From Candidatus Saccharimonadota bacterium (GTDB taxonomy: Bacteria > Patescibacteriota > Saccharimonadia > Saccharimonadales > Saccharimonadaceae): 64,000 nt of DNA. A program made the translations under genes and the position numbers. The notes beneath the pieces are model-generated. The model ran no database searches and was not told the origin of the DNA. It was given only the letters and a program-made list of their open reading frames with translations. The DNA lies in the NCBI GenBank assembly GCA_016286785.1, contig JAEEUB010000001.1:45788-109787 (forward strand). Reading direction: 5' to 3'. This document shows, one piece after another, positions 25,175 to 33,738 of the stretch. Positions within the stretch are counted from its first letter, which is position 1, and each line of letters starts with the position of its first letter.

Positions 25175-26048
25175 AGTATACTTTACAAGAGTAATTAATT
25201 CAGAAAATTTAATCAAAATCTACGAGGCACTAGGAATTAAACTAACGGGGAAAGTTGGTGTTAAGGTTAGCACCGGTGAAGCTGGAGCCAAAGGTTACCT
25301 AAAAGCAGATCTAATTGGTCCACTAGTAAAAAAACTAAATGGTACTATTATTGAGTGTAATACGGCCTATCCCGGAAAAAGAAACAACGAAAAAGACCAT
25401 CTAGAGGTAGCAAAGGAGCACGGATTTACTGAGTTTGCAGACGTTGATATTATGGACGCCGAGGGTGACTTTGAAATCCCCGTTAAAAACGGAAAACATC
25501 TAAAATATGATCTAGTGGGTAAAAATTTTGCATCATATGATTCAATTTTAAATCTTGCCCACGGTAAAGGTCACGCCATGGGGGGATTTGGGGCAAATCT
25601 AAAAAACCAATCAATCGGTATCGCATCAAGGGACGGCAAAGCATATATTCATTCCTGCGGCAAAACAAAGAATCCGACTCTTTGTTGGGTTTCCAAACAC
25701 GAACAGATAGATTTTATTGAATCAATGGCCGAAGCAGCTACTGCTGTTGCGGACTATTTAAAAGAAAACAATAAGCCAATTGCCTATATTACAATCATGA
25801 ACGCTCTTTCGGTAGATTGTGACTGCGATAAGAATCAAGGCGACCCAGTCATGGGCGATTTGGGTATCGTAGCGTCATTAGATCCAGTTGCAAACGACCA
25901 AGCCTTTATCGATTTAATATGGGGCTCCAAAGATCCCGGTGCAGAAGAACTAAAAGAACGTATCGACTCGCGTGAGGGTCGCGCAATTCTGCCGTATGCC
26001 GAGTCGCTCGGTCTTGGCTCCACCGACTACGAATTAATAGAGATATAA
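25164..26048 (+). CDS. DUF362 domain protein
   Basis: Proteins with DUF362 often pair with iron-sulfur clusters; the reaction is unknown. The 294 aa from the preferred start show KVYFTRVINSENLIKIYEALGI, the central NLAHGKGHAMGGFGANLKN and the Cys/Asp segment DCDCDKNQGDPVMGDLGIVAS. The track start at 25077 overlaps the FemAB gene by nearly 100 nt. I choose the ATG at 25164, which follows AAAGGA and gives the conserved N-terminus. It is the third gene of the FemAB operon. Confidence 0.78.
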   Translation: MSSKVYFTRVINSENLIKIYEALGIKLTGKVGVKVSTGEAGAKGYLKADLIGPLVKKLNGTIIECNTAYPGKRNNEKDHLEVAKEHGFTEFADVDIMDAEGDFEIPVKNGKHLKYDLVGKNFASYDSILNLAHGKGHAMGGFGANLKNQSIGIASRDGKAYIHSCGKTKNPTLCWVSKHEQIDFIESMAEAATAVADYLKENNKPIAYITIMNALSVDCDCDKNQGDPVMGDLGIVASLDPVANDQAFIDLIWGSKDPGAEELKERIDSREGRAILPYAESLGLGSTDYELIEI

Positions 26049-26073
26049 GACTCTCTTTTCGATTCGAGTATGC

Positions 26074-26079
26074 TAAAAT
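26074..26079 (+). promoter_or_regulatory. Leaderless-type -10 box of the P-type ATPase gene
   Basis: TAAAAT preceded by TGC, 6 nt before the ATG at 26086. Confidence 0.55.
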
Positions 26080-26085
26080 AGCTAT

Positions 26086-28416
26086 ATGAATCTCGAGGGT
26101 CTTACAACTAAGCAAGTTCAATTTAAAAAAAGACAGGGAAGGGTTAATTTAGCACCCCAAAAAAATAGTAATTCGATTAAAAAAATAATCATTACTAATA
26201 CTTTCACTATTTTTAATTTTGTTAACTTAATCCTTGCTCTTATGATTATTTCTGTTGGGGCTTACAAAAATCTCCTCTTTATCTTAGTTGCGGTCGCAAA
26301 TACCATGATTAGTATAGTAAATGGTATTCGTGCTAAGCTAACCATCGATAAAATGAGGCTTCGCACTGAGCAGAAACCGACCGTCATTAGAAATGGCAAA
26401 CCAACGCAAATTGCTCAAAGCGAAATCGTTGACGGTGATCTTTTGGTCTATAGTTTAGGTGACCAAATTATCGTGGATAGCAGAATAGAACAGGGGACCG
26501 TAGAAGTAAACGAAGCGTTCATTACTGGCGAACAAGACAACATCATTAAACATCCGGGTGACCAACTAATATCTGGAAGTTTTGTAGTTTCTGGTACCTG
26601 CAAGGCCACAGCCACCGCAGTCGGTTCGGAGAACTTTATTAATAAACTAGAACATAGTGCCCACACAATTAAGACTGCCGACTCAAAACTTTTTCACCTT
26701 ATCAATAACATAGTAAAATATATTTCATTTGCTTTAATTCCAATCGGTATTTTGCTTTTATGGGCTAGATTTAGGGTGCCAGATACTACCGCAGAAGTCT
26801 CAGTCACTTCAACCGTTGCTGGACTCATCAGTATGATCCCGGAAGGGCTGGTGCTTCTCACATCATCCGTTCTCGCCCTAGCTACCATTCGCCTCTCTGG
26901 TAAGAAAGTATTAGTCCAGGATCTCTATTCAATCGAAACATTAGCTAGGGTAGATTGTATAGCCCTAGATAAGACCGGTACGCTTACTACTGGCAAAATG
27001 ACAGTTAAAGATATAATCCCTGGGAGTGGAAGCGATAAGACGACTCTTGAAAAAATCTTAAGGCTTATCCTAACTAATCAAGAAACAGACAATGCAACAT
27101 CAAAAGCTCTAAAGAAAAAACTGCTCAAAGGCTATAAGTATAAAACTAGAGACAAAATTAAAGAAGTAATTCCGTTTTCATCAGATCGCAAGTATTCTGG
27201 CGTAGTAACGAGTGATGCTACCTATCTTATGGGCGCTCCAGAATATTTAACATCCAAAACACCAGATTATCCAGCCAGTTGTCGTATTCTTGTCGTTGTA
27301 AAACTACCCACTAAAAAAGAAATGTTAGACTTTAAACCTTCAGAAACCGAACTAATTGGCTATGTTTTACTCGAAGATGAATTAAGAAAAGACGCAAAAA
27401 AAATTATAAATTACTTTTACGAAAACGACGTAGATGTAAAGATTATTTCTGGCGATAATCTTAGAACGGTTCAAAATATTGCGAGCCTAACAGGGGTAAG
27501 AAATTGCAACGGCGTTGATTTATCAAGCATTGAAGGCGACATTAACTACGAAAAGTTAGCTAGAACCTACAACATTTTTACTCGTGTTAAACCAGCTCAA
27601 AAGAAATCTCTAATCATGGCCTTTAAAAAACTTGGAAAAACAGTTGCTATGACTGGAGATGGGGTAAACGATATTCTCGCCATGAAAGAAGCGGACTGCT
27701 CTATCGCCATAGGAGAAGGTTCAGATGCTGCCAGAAAATCAGCCAAACTTGTACTACTAAAAAGTGATTTCTCAGCCGTCCCAAGCATTATCGATGAGGG
27801 TCGCCAATCTATTAATAATCTCGAACGTTCTGCTACTCTTTTTCTTTCCAAAAATATCTACGCTGCCATACTGGCAATTATCTTTATTGTTATTCCACTA
27901 GAATATCCATATGCGCCGCTAGAGATGTCATTACTAAACTTTGCCTGTATTGGATTTCCGGGTATAGTCTTAGCGCTTGAAAAAAATACCGAGCGCATCA
28001 AAAACAAATTTATTAACAATATTCTTGGATTTTCCATTCCTACCGGAATTGCCGTCGCTGTGTCCATGTTAATTCTCTCAGTTATTGCAAACGCCTCCGA
28101 CTTTAATCGCTCAGAGCTAATCACGGCATCCGCCATTATTACCTTTGCTATAGATTTTCTCCAGATCTACAGTATCTCCCGCCCTCTCAACTTCTTGCGT
28201 TCCACGCTCCTTGCAATAATTCTCAGCATTATTACTCTAGCCATCTATATTCCAATTGTCAGAAATTTTCTTGATTTTACTCTCCTTGGCTTAGATAAAC
28301 TAGTAATCGTTGCCACTCTTATAGCTGCCGCCTATTTTGTTTTTATTTTGGCTCGCCAAATCATGCATCACCTTACTCCAAAAATCCTCAAAAATCATCC
28401 AAAACTCAGCATTTAG
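26086..28416 (+). CDS. CtpE-like cation P-type ATPase
   Basis: An ATP-driven cation pump. In this 776-aa protein, paired N-terminal helices lie at about 40-80, and the actuator domain has ITGEQDN in place of the usual TGES/TGEP. Helices at about 210-275 include the PEGLVLL core. The phosphorylation motif DKTGTLTTGK lies at about 295-304, and the hinge TGDGVNDILAMKEADCSIAI at about 520-539. Six C-terminal helices follow. N-terminal sequence and layout recall mycobacterial CtpE, a calcium transporter, rather than heavy-metal pumps, and there is no CxxC domain. Ion specificity is inference. Confidence 0.85.
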   Translation: MNLEGLTTKQVQFKKRQGRVNLAPQKNSNSIKKIIITNTFTIFNFVNLILALMIISVGAYKNLLFILVAVANTMISIVNGIRAKLTIDKMRLRTEQKPTVIRNGKPTQIAQSEIVDGDLLVYSLGDQIIVDSRIEQGTVEVNEAFITGEQDNIIKHPGDQLISGSFVVSGTCKATATAVGSENFINKLEHSAHTIKTADSKLFHLINNIVKYISFALIPIGILLLWARFRVPDTTAEVSVTSTVAGLISMIPEGLVLLTSSVLALATIRLSGKKVLVQDLYSIETLARVDCIALDKTGTLTTGKMTVKDIIPGSGSDKTTLEKILRLILTNQETDNATSKALKKKLLKGYKYKTRDKIKEVIPFSSDRKYSGVVTSDATYLMGAPEYLTSKTPDYPASCRILVVVKLPTKKEMLDFKPSETELIGYVLLEDELRKDAKKIINYFYENDVDVKIISGDNLRTVQNIASLTGVRNCNGVDLSSIEGDINYEKLARTYNIFTRVKPAQKKSLIMAFKKLGKTVAMTGDGVNDILAMKEADCSIAIGEGSDAARKSAKLVLLKSDFSAVPSIIDEGRQSINNLERSATLFLSKNIYAAILAIIFIVIPLEYPYAPLEMSLLNFACIGFPGIVLALEKNTERIKNKFINNILGFSIPTGIAVAVSMLILSVIANASDFNRSELITASAIITFAIDFLQIYSISRPLNFLRSTLLAIILSIITLAIYIPIVRNFLDFTLLGLDKLVIVATLIAAAYFVFILARQIMHHLTPKILKNHPKLSI

Positions 28417-28463
28417 TTTTATAGCTTATGATATAATCAAACTAATTAAAGTGAGAATTTTTT

Positions 28464-29378
28464 ATGGAACCAAATAAAATACAAGAAAACACTGACAAAT
28501 TAATTCCAGAAAACAATGCCACCCTCCATTTGCCTAAAAATACTGAACCTAAGAATAATAAGGCTTTGCTCTGGTGTTTAGGCATTTTGGCGATTCTCGG
28601 TATCGCTACTACGATTACTTTCGCGACTCTATATTTTGTTAATCCCGCTACCTTAACCTCGACTTCAACCGGGGCAACCACTAGCGAAACAACTACAGAA
28701 CCCAACACTAAAGAATCTACGCCTGCACCAGCTACAACAGAAATAACAAAACTCCTTGAAGAAAAATATTATTTTAAAGAAAGAGATAGTTATTTTTGTA
28801 TAGGCGCACGAAATTTGGTCTGTGGCATCAATAACTTTGATATGGATAAAAAAATACAATTTATTATCGGTCATGCTCCAGAAGATTTATACAACGAAGA
28901 AATACGTAGTAGACATATGAATAATCCTTTGTCTTACATTCAAAACATTAGTTACGACGATCTTAATGATTTATTCCATAGTTACTTCGGTTCTTTCAAT
29001 GATATCGCTAAAGAAAGTCATGCTTTTGAGAATTCTTTTTTAATTAAAATGGAATATCTCCCAGAGAGTGATAGCTTTGATATTTATTTTAAAGATGGCC
29101 TTGGTGGCACAACAACCGTAAGCGTATTTAATAAAGTTGTAGAAGTAAACAATAATGAAGATGGCATTGTCGCGACTATTATATCGGTCACCATCAACAA
29201 CGTAATCAGTTCTACCAATGAACCAAATTCGTGGAATAAAATAGAAGGTAAAACAGTATACGAGATGGGTATTCCACTCGAAGACGTAAATAAAATCCAA
29301 GAAAGCCTATCTGCATACCATTTTAATTTTGTTAGCGAAAACAATGAATATAAACTAGTTTCTATTGAAAAGCTCTAA
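28464..29378 (+). CDS. Membrane-anchored protein of unknown function
   Basis: 304 aa with a short cytoplasmic N-terminus (about 1-30), one membrane helix (about 34-56, LLWCLGILAILGIATTITFATLYFV), a Thr/Ser-rich extracytoplasmic linker (about 57-95) and an acidic C-terminal domain (about 95-304) of no family I recognise. The two cysteines in the soluble domain (YFCIGARNLVCG) could form a disulfide. The TATAAT at about 28431-28436 gives a leader of roughly 25 nt. It converges on tsaD, overlapping it by 4 nt. Confidence 0.65.
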   Translation: MEPNKIQENTDKLIPENNATLHLPKNTEPKNNKALLWCLGILAILGIATTITFATLYFVNPATLTSTSTGATTSETTTEPNTKESTPAPATTEITKLLEEKYYFKERDSYFCIGARNLVCGINNFDMDKKIQFIIGHAPEDLYNEEIRSRHMNNPLSYIQNISYDDLNDLFHSYFGSFNDIAKESHAFENSFLIKMEYLPESDSFDIYFKDGLGGTTTVSVFNKVVEVNNNEDGIVATIISVTINNVISSTNEPNSWNKIEGKTVYEMGIPLEDVNKIQESLSAYHFNFVSENNEYKLVSIEKL

Positions 29379-30523
29379 TCCTGAATCGATATTCTCGGAT
29401 AAATATTCAGTTTATAAGGGTTAACGGGGTTTACTCCAGACAAAATCTCAAAATAGCACGCCGCCGCTACCATCGCTCCGTTGTCTCCAGAAAGAAAAGT
29501 AGCAGGGAAATAAGCCTCTGGCAATGCTTCACGTAGAGCCTGGTTTGCCGAAACGCCACCAGCGATTACTACGGATTTAGTTTCGGGGTATTCTCTCTTT
29601 GCCATTTCCAGTTTTTCAACCAAAATTTCTACCGCTGTTTTTTGGAAAGAAGCCGCAAAATCGCAAACCTGTTCAGCACTCAGTAATTCTTTTAGCTTAT
29701 GCGAGGGGTAAGAGATCGGTACCCCTAACTCTTTCTGAACAGCTCTCAGTACGGCGGTTTTCAAACCCGAAAAAGAAAAATCTAAACCCTCAACTTTTGG
29801 ATGAGGCAACTTATACTTATCCGAGTCACCTGGCCTAGTTGCGCCTTCTATCTCACCCCTAGCCGCCCTGGTAATACTCGGCCCCCCAGGATATGGTAAG
29901 CCTAGTATTTTGGCAACCTTATCAAAACACTCACCTATTGCATCATCATGCGTAGTACCAATAATTTCAAATTTATTATGCCCAGGCATATAAAGAATTT
30001 GTGTATGCCCTCCACTAACTACTAGTGCCAATAAGGGAAAATTAGGTGTAGCAAACAGATTAGAAGACGAATCTAAGGCTGAATCATCTGAGGACCATAA
30101 GCTTGGCCGAACGGCCTTGAGTGTGTCCGAAGATGATTCAGCTTTGGATTTGGTAACCTCTAACCAATTTGCGTATACATGCGACTTTAGATGATGTACG
30201 GCATAAAGGGGCTTATTATGTAAAATCGCAAGGGTTCGCGCCGTTAATGTCCCAATTAGCAGCGAACCAAGCAATCCAGGTGCATGAGTCACAGCAATCG
30301 CATCAATATCATTCCAGGTGCATGATGCATCAAGTAGCGCTTTCTTAACTACCGGCATCATAGCTTCAAGGTGTGATCTTGCGGCTACCTCTGGTATTAC
30401 GCCACCGTATTCGGCAAAAATATCAATTTGAGACACCACGACATTAGAGAGAATTCGCACGCCATCTTCCACGACCGCTGCCGCAGTTTCATCACAACTT
30501 GTCTCGATTCCTAATATTTTCAT
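29375..30523 (-). CDS. tsaD: tRNA threonylcarbamoyladenosine transferase TsaD
   Basis: Transfers threonylcarbamoyl to A37 of ANN-decoding tRNAs, with TsaB/TsaE. The 382 aa show the N-terminal LGIETSCDETAAAVV, HAPGLLGSLLIG, the metal-binding HHLKSH, VSGGHTQ, GGPSITRAA, VVIAGGVSANQALRE and FLSGDNGAM. Between HHLKSHVYANW and FPLLALVVSGGHT there are about 34 extra residues compared with E. coli TsaD. They are encoded by the in-frame palindromic element at 30070-30150. Everything else is intact, so the protein is probably functional. A TATAAT lies 6 nt before the ATG (leaderless). Confidence 0.94.
   Translation of the reverse strand: MKILGIETSCDETAAAVVEDGVRILSNVVVSQIDIFAEYGGVIPEVAARSHLEAMMPVVKKALLDASCTWNDIDAIAVTHAPGLLGSLLIGTLTARTLAILHNKPLYAVHHLKSHVYANWLEVTKSKAESSSDTLKAVRPSLWSSDDSALDSSSNLFATPNFPLLALVVSGGHTQILYMPGHNKFEIIGTTHDDAIGECFDKVAKILGLPYPGGPSITRAARGEIEGATRPGDSDKYKLPHPKVEGLDFSFSGLKTAVLRAVQKELGVPISYPSHKLKELLSAEQVCDFAASFQKTAVEILVEKLEMAKREYPETKSVVIAGGVSANQALREALPEAYFPATFLSGDNGAMVAAACYFEILSGVNPVNPYKLNIYPRISIQD
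30070..30150. repeat. Palindromic element, copy 2 (in frame inside tsaD)
   Basis: An 81-bp unit: 25-nt arms that are inverted repeats with 4 mismatches (inner part GCTGAATCATCT / AGATGATTCAGC), enclosing a 31-nt core at 30095-30125 identical to 1844-1874. The length is divisible by three. In the tsaD frame it encodes a Ser/Asp-rich loop (SDTLKAVRPSLWSSDDS) placed between conserved motifs. The arms share no obvious sequence with those of copy 1 beyond GGA/TCC at the core edges. Confidence 0.88.
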
Positions 30524-30564
30524 CTCTTAATTATATCATGAAATGCATTTTTAATCTAAAGTTT

Positions 30565-30996
30565 TTACACGTGATGATATGGACCGCCCGCCGCAATTTG
30601 CGCTGCACGATATATTTGTTCTGCTACTATCAGCCTAGAAATCATATGCGGAAACACTAGTTTAGAAAAACTCCAAACAAAATCTGCTTTTTCACGGATT
30701 TCTGAGGTGAAACCGTATGCTCCACCAATCAAAAACACCACTTCGCGCCCGTCCAAAAAAGCCTTTTCTAGTTTCTTAGAAAATTCGGGTGATGATATAT
30801 TTTCCCCACGCTCATCGCAGCATATTACAAATTCACGCGCAGTAAATGGCCACTTTTCTAAATTTTTTAAAAGTTTTTCTTCCTCTATAAATTGCCATGA
30901 AATATCATATGGCTTCCTCAGTCTTTTCTCGTATTCTAAACACGCCTCCGTGCACCAGGCCTCACTTTTCTTTCCGCCAGCAATAATTTTTATCAT
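30565..30996 (-). CDS. rlmH: 23S rRNA pseudouridine-1915 methyltransferase RlmH
   Basis: A SPOUT methyltransferase acting on Psi1915 of 23S rRNA. The 143-aa protein starts MIKIIAGGKK and contains VVFLIGGAYGF and the C-terminal FPHMISRLIVAEQIYRA ... GGPYHHV signature. The track start at 31068 would add 24 hydrophobic residues. I choose 30996 because a TATAAT (31004-31009, minus) lies 7 nt upstream and the resulting N-terminus matches the family. Confidence 0.93.
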   Translation of the reverse strand: MIKIIAGGKKSEAWCTEACLEYEKRLRKPYDISWQFIEEEKLLKNLEKWPFTAREFVICCDERGENISSPEFSKKLEKAFLDGREVVFLIGGAYGFTSEIREKADFVWSFSKLVFPHMISRLIVAEQIYRAAQIAAGGPYHHV

Positions 30997-31033
30997 CACA
31001 ATGATTATACCATAGAGATATTTCAAAAAATAC

Positions 31034-31231
31034 TTGACAAAAATGCAAAAGTATGCTATCATAATCATAGATTAATCATACACGATTAATCAGCAAATTA
31101 AGAACGCCTATCTATACACTTTTCAGCGTATTCTGCGGTTTAGCCTGGTTGCGTCTACAACTAGACTAAACCGCGGAATAACCCGCGGTAGAGACTGCCG
31201 GCGGGCAAAAAAACGCAGAAAGGAGCCAGAA
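31034..31231 (+). promoter_or_regulatory. Strong sigma-70 promoter and structured leader
   Basis: TTGACA at 31034-31039, a 17-nt spacer, and TATCAT at 31057-31062 with an upstream TGC. A leader of about 165 nt follows. It has a long hairpin (GCGGTTTAG ... CTAAACCGC) and GC-rich CCGCGG segments, ending in the ribosome site AAAGGAG. The leader segment CGCCTATCTA is complementary to TAGATAGGCG just after the gene. Confidence 0.65.
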
Positions 31232-31612
31232 ATGGCCGAGCTGAATTTGACCGACATCCTGCAAAACGTCGATGATCCGGTTATCACCGGATTGTTTACT
31301 TTCCTCTACTTTCAGATCGAGTTCGAGGTGAGTGGTGATGAAAGTCGTCTTCACGCCCTACTCATCGCCGACCCGATCGCGCGTGCCCTTTTGATGGAGC
31401 TCTGTCTAAGGGTAACCCGAGAAACCCGTAAGGTCACATTCGCCATCCCGACGGACGCGGCAGCGTCTAGCGTTAAGCTCTTTCGAGACGCCTTCGCTGT
31501 CATGAAGGACTATCCAGACACAACCCAGGTGGGAGCCGCTGGCTCCAGCTATCATGTGGTTGTGTTCTCGGATGAATCGTCAGTCTACGCGAATGTCTGG
31601 CTTCTGCCCTAG
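31232..31612 (+). CDS. Small protein of unknown function (126 aa), atypical composition
   Basis: No family recognised. The 126 aa are soluble and look alpha/beta: an acidic helical N-terminus (LTDILQNVDD), ALLMELCLRVTRETRKVTFAIP in the middle, and a C-terminal strand-rich SSYHVVVFSDESSVYANVWLLP. The gene is richer in G/C-ending codons (CTG, GAG, ACC, GCC) than its surroundings. With its strong promoter, long leader and GC-rich hairpin it forms a self-contained unit, like the 262-aa gene at 16.6 kb. Horizontal origin is inference. Confidence 0.55.
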   Translation: MAELNLTDILQNVDDPVITGLFTFLYFQIEFEVSGDESRLHALLIADPIARALLMELCLRVTRETRKVTFAIPTDAAASSVKLFRDAFAVMKDYPDTTQVGAAGSSYHVVVFSDESSVYANVWLLP

Positions 31613-31638
31613 GCTTCCTCGTAGATAGGCGATAAACC

Positions 31639-31683
31639 AGCCCCGATTCTAGCGCTACAAAGCGCAAAGAGTCGGGGGCTTTC
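31639..31683 (+). terminator. Terminator of the 126-aa gene
   Basis: AGCCCCGA pairs with TCGGGGGCT (one bulged G) around an inner GCGCT-acaa-AGCGC stem, followed by TTT. Confidence 0.75.
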
Positions 31684-31747
31684 GCCATCTTAAAATAATT
31701 TCACTATTCTTGCTTATTATACTAAAACACAAAAAAAGGAGTAAATA

Positions 31748-31849
31748 ATGAAGAATCTTTTTAAAAGAGTAACAACATCAATTTTAATATCATCAATTAT
31801 TGCCTTTATAATCTTAAGGAATCAAAGCAATCAAACTAAAACAAGCTAA
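31748..31849 (+). CDS. Small 33-aa single-helix membrane protein
   Basis: Too short for the ORF track. The ATG is preceded by AAAAGGAG at 8 nt. The peptide has a basic start (MKNLFKRVTTS), one hydrophobic helix (ILISSIIAFIILR) and a polar Gln/Asn/Thr tail. A perfect terminator follows 1 nt after the stop, so the ORF has its own 3' end and probably is expressed. The topology recalls small membrane regulators or type I toxins, but function is unknown. Confidence 0.5.
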   Translation: MKNLFKRVTTSILISSIIAFIILRNQSNQTKTS

Positions 31850-31850
31850 A

Positions 31851-31880
31851 CGGGGCTAAGTAAAGAATAGCCCCGTTTTT
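31851..31880 (+). terminator. Intrinsic terminator
   Basis: CGGGGCTA-agtaaagaa-TAGCCCCG followed by TTTTT. It separates the 33-aa ORF from the ABC-F gene, whose -10 box starts 2 nt later. Confidence 0.9.
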
Positions 31881-31882
31881 GC

Positions 31883-31888
31883 TATAAT
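31883..31888 (+). promoter_or_regulatory. Leaderless-type -10 box of the ABC-F gene
   Basis: Extended -10 TGCTATAAT; TATAAT ends 7 nt before the ATG at 31896, right after a terminator. Confidence 0.65.
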
Positions 31889-31895
31889 TAGAAAA

Positions 31896-33539
31896 ATGAA
31901 CGCAGATAACTTAAATCTACATTTTGGAGCCACCCCACTTTATCAAGATGCCAGTTTTCACCTAGAGGCACGAGATAAAGTTGGCATCGTTGGGGTAAAT
32001 GGTGCTGGAAAAAGCACTTTATTTAAAGTGATTTTAGGTATCGAAAAACTAGACGAGGGCACAATTACAATCCCAGCGCTTCGTATCGGCTTTTTACCTC
32101 AAGAAATCAAAATTACTCCAGAGCATGAAAATGACACGGTTTGGGAATATATCTCTTCTGCACGGCCAGTCGACGAGTTGCAGGAGAAGCTAAACGCTGA
32201 ATACGAGAAACTCGCCAAATATCCGGAAAGTAAGGCAATTCTAGATCGAATCAATCAGATTCAAGATGATATAGATGCGTGCGATATCGGCAATATGGAT
32301 GTTGAGTTAATTAAAATCATTGAAAAAATGAACCTCCAGGAACTTGTAGATAAAAGACTAGTCGACTTATCCGGTGGTCAAAAATCTAAGGTTGCCTTCG
32401 CTAGAGTACTTTTTGGAAACGCAGGCCTTTTATTGCTCGACGAGCCAACCAATCATCTCGATGTTGAAGCTAAGAGATTTGTTTCTAATTACCTCAGAAA
32501 CTATCGCGGAATGGTACTTGTAATTTCGCACGACGCCGAATTTCTAGATATCGTCACTAATAAAACTCTCTTTATCAATAAAGTCACCCATAAAACTAAG
32601 GTATACAAAGGGAACTATTCAACATTCAGAAAGCAACGTGCAAACGAACTCGCTGAACAAGAAAAACGCATCGGTGAGCAAGAAAAAGAGATTAAACGCA
32701 TGGAAGAATTCGTTATGCGCACAAAAGCTGCTAAGCGCTCAAATACTGCGTTTATTCGCCAAGGTCAGGTTCGCGAGCGGCAACTAGAAAAGAAATACGA
32801 ACGGCTCGAAGTGCGTGAACGTGAGTATCAAAAAGTTCAACTTAATATCAGCCCAAATAAGCAATCGGGTAGAACTCCGTTAGAAGTCCAAAATCTTAGC
32901 TTTGCCTATCCAGGAGGACAAAAGCTTTACGATAAGCTTTCGTTTAGTTTGACTCGCGGGGAGAAATTTCTGGTTGTTGGTGAGAATGGTGCGGGAAAAT
33001 CTACACTTTTAAAACTCATAGTGGGACAACTAACTCCAGATGAAGGTTTTGTGATTTTTAGCCAGAATACCACTATCGCGTATTATGCACAGGAACTCGA
33101 AATCCTAAACGAAAAAGAAAGTATTATAGAAAACGTCAAATCATATGATTATACCGAGACCGAAACACGTTCAATGCTCTCGAACTTTCTCTTTAAAGAC
33201 GAAGAAGTATATAGGCAGGTTGCGGTATTATCACCAGGAGAAAAAGCGCGCGTTGCTCTCTGTAAAATTTTAATGCAGCGCGCAAACCTAATCATCCTCG
33301 ACGAACCAACTAACCATTTCGACCCAGAAACCCAAAAAATAATCGGCAGCAATTTTCAAGATTACGACGGTACCCTCATCATGGTTAGCCATAATCCTAG
33401 TTTTGTTAATGAAATTGGTATCAGTCGCATGCTAATTCTACCCAGCAAAGACGCGCCAGAACCACGCATGGCGATAATCAAAAACTATAGTAGCGAACTC
33501 CTAGATTATTATTACTACTTAAACTCGGAACTAATCTAA
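31896..33539 (+). CDS. ABC-F family ATPase
   Basis: A soluble twin-ATPase protein that acts on the ribosome (EttA/Uup/antibiotic-resistance relatives); it has no membrane domain. In this 547-aa protein, domain 1 has VGVNGAGKSTLFKV (about 33-46) and LSGGQKSKVAFARV with LLLLDEPTNHLD. The charged linker lies at about 245-320. Domain 2 has VVGENGAGKSTLLKL (about 360-374) and LSPGEKARVALCKI with LIILDEPTNHFD. The second signature is LSPGE rather than LSGGE. Its exact subfamily (translation factor or resistance) cannot be fixed by eye. Confidence 0.9.
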   Translation: MNADNLNLHFGATPLYQDASFHLEARDKVGIVGVNGAGKSTLFKVILGIEKLDEGTITIPALRIGFLPQEIKITPEHENDTVWEYISSARPVDELQEKLNAEYEKLAKYPESKAILDRINQIQDDIDACDIGNMDVELIKIIEKMNLQELVDKRLVDLSGGQKSKVAFARVLFGNAGLLLLDEPTNHLDVEAKRFVSNYLRNYRGMVLVISHDAEFLDIVTNKTLFINKVTHKTKVYKGNYSTFRKQRANELAEQEKRIGEQEKEIKRMEEFVMRTKAAKRSNTAFIRQGQVRERQLEKKYERLEVREREYQKVQLNISPNKQSGRTPLEVQNLSFAYPGGQKLYDKLSFSLTRGEKFLVVGENGAGKSTLLKLIVGQLTPDEGFVIFSQNTTIAYYAQELEILNEKESIIENVKSYDYTETETRSMLSNFLFKDEEVYRQVAVLSPGEKARVALCKILMQRANLIILDEPTNHFDPETQKIIGSNFQDYDGTLIMVSHNPSFVNEIGISRMLILPSKDAPEPRMAIIKNYSSELLDYYYYLNSELI

Positions 33540-33548
33540 ATAATTTCC

Positions 33549-33700
33549 TGGCTGGACCGGCAGGTTTGTCATCCAAAACCGGTCGCAGGAAACAAAAAAA
33601 ACGAGAGCAAACTCTCATTTTTTCTTTCCTGGCTGGACCGGCAGGATTCGCTTCGAGCGAAGCAAGAACCGAATTCTCGCTTTTTGGTTTTCGTGAAATA
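33549..33700 (-). repeat. tRNA-Gln 3'-end module, distal copy
   Basis: Two copies of the tRNA-Gln end sequence TGGCTGGACCGGCAGG (at 33549 and 33630) flank a bidirectional hairpin GAGAG-caaa-CTCTC with A and T runs. The same module recurs at 34089-34225. The first copy can pair GACCGG with CCGGTC around GG(A/T)T...ATCC. The second has GCTTCG/CGAAGC and ATTCG/CGAAT symmetry. Confidence 0.85.
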
Positions 33701-33738
33701 AGAAATAGCTAGACTAAAAAAACATGTTGTGGACTATA

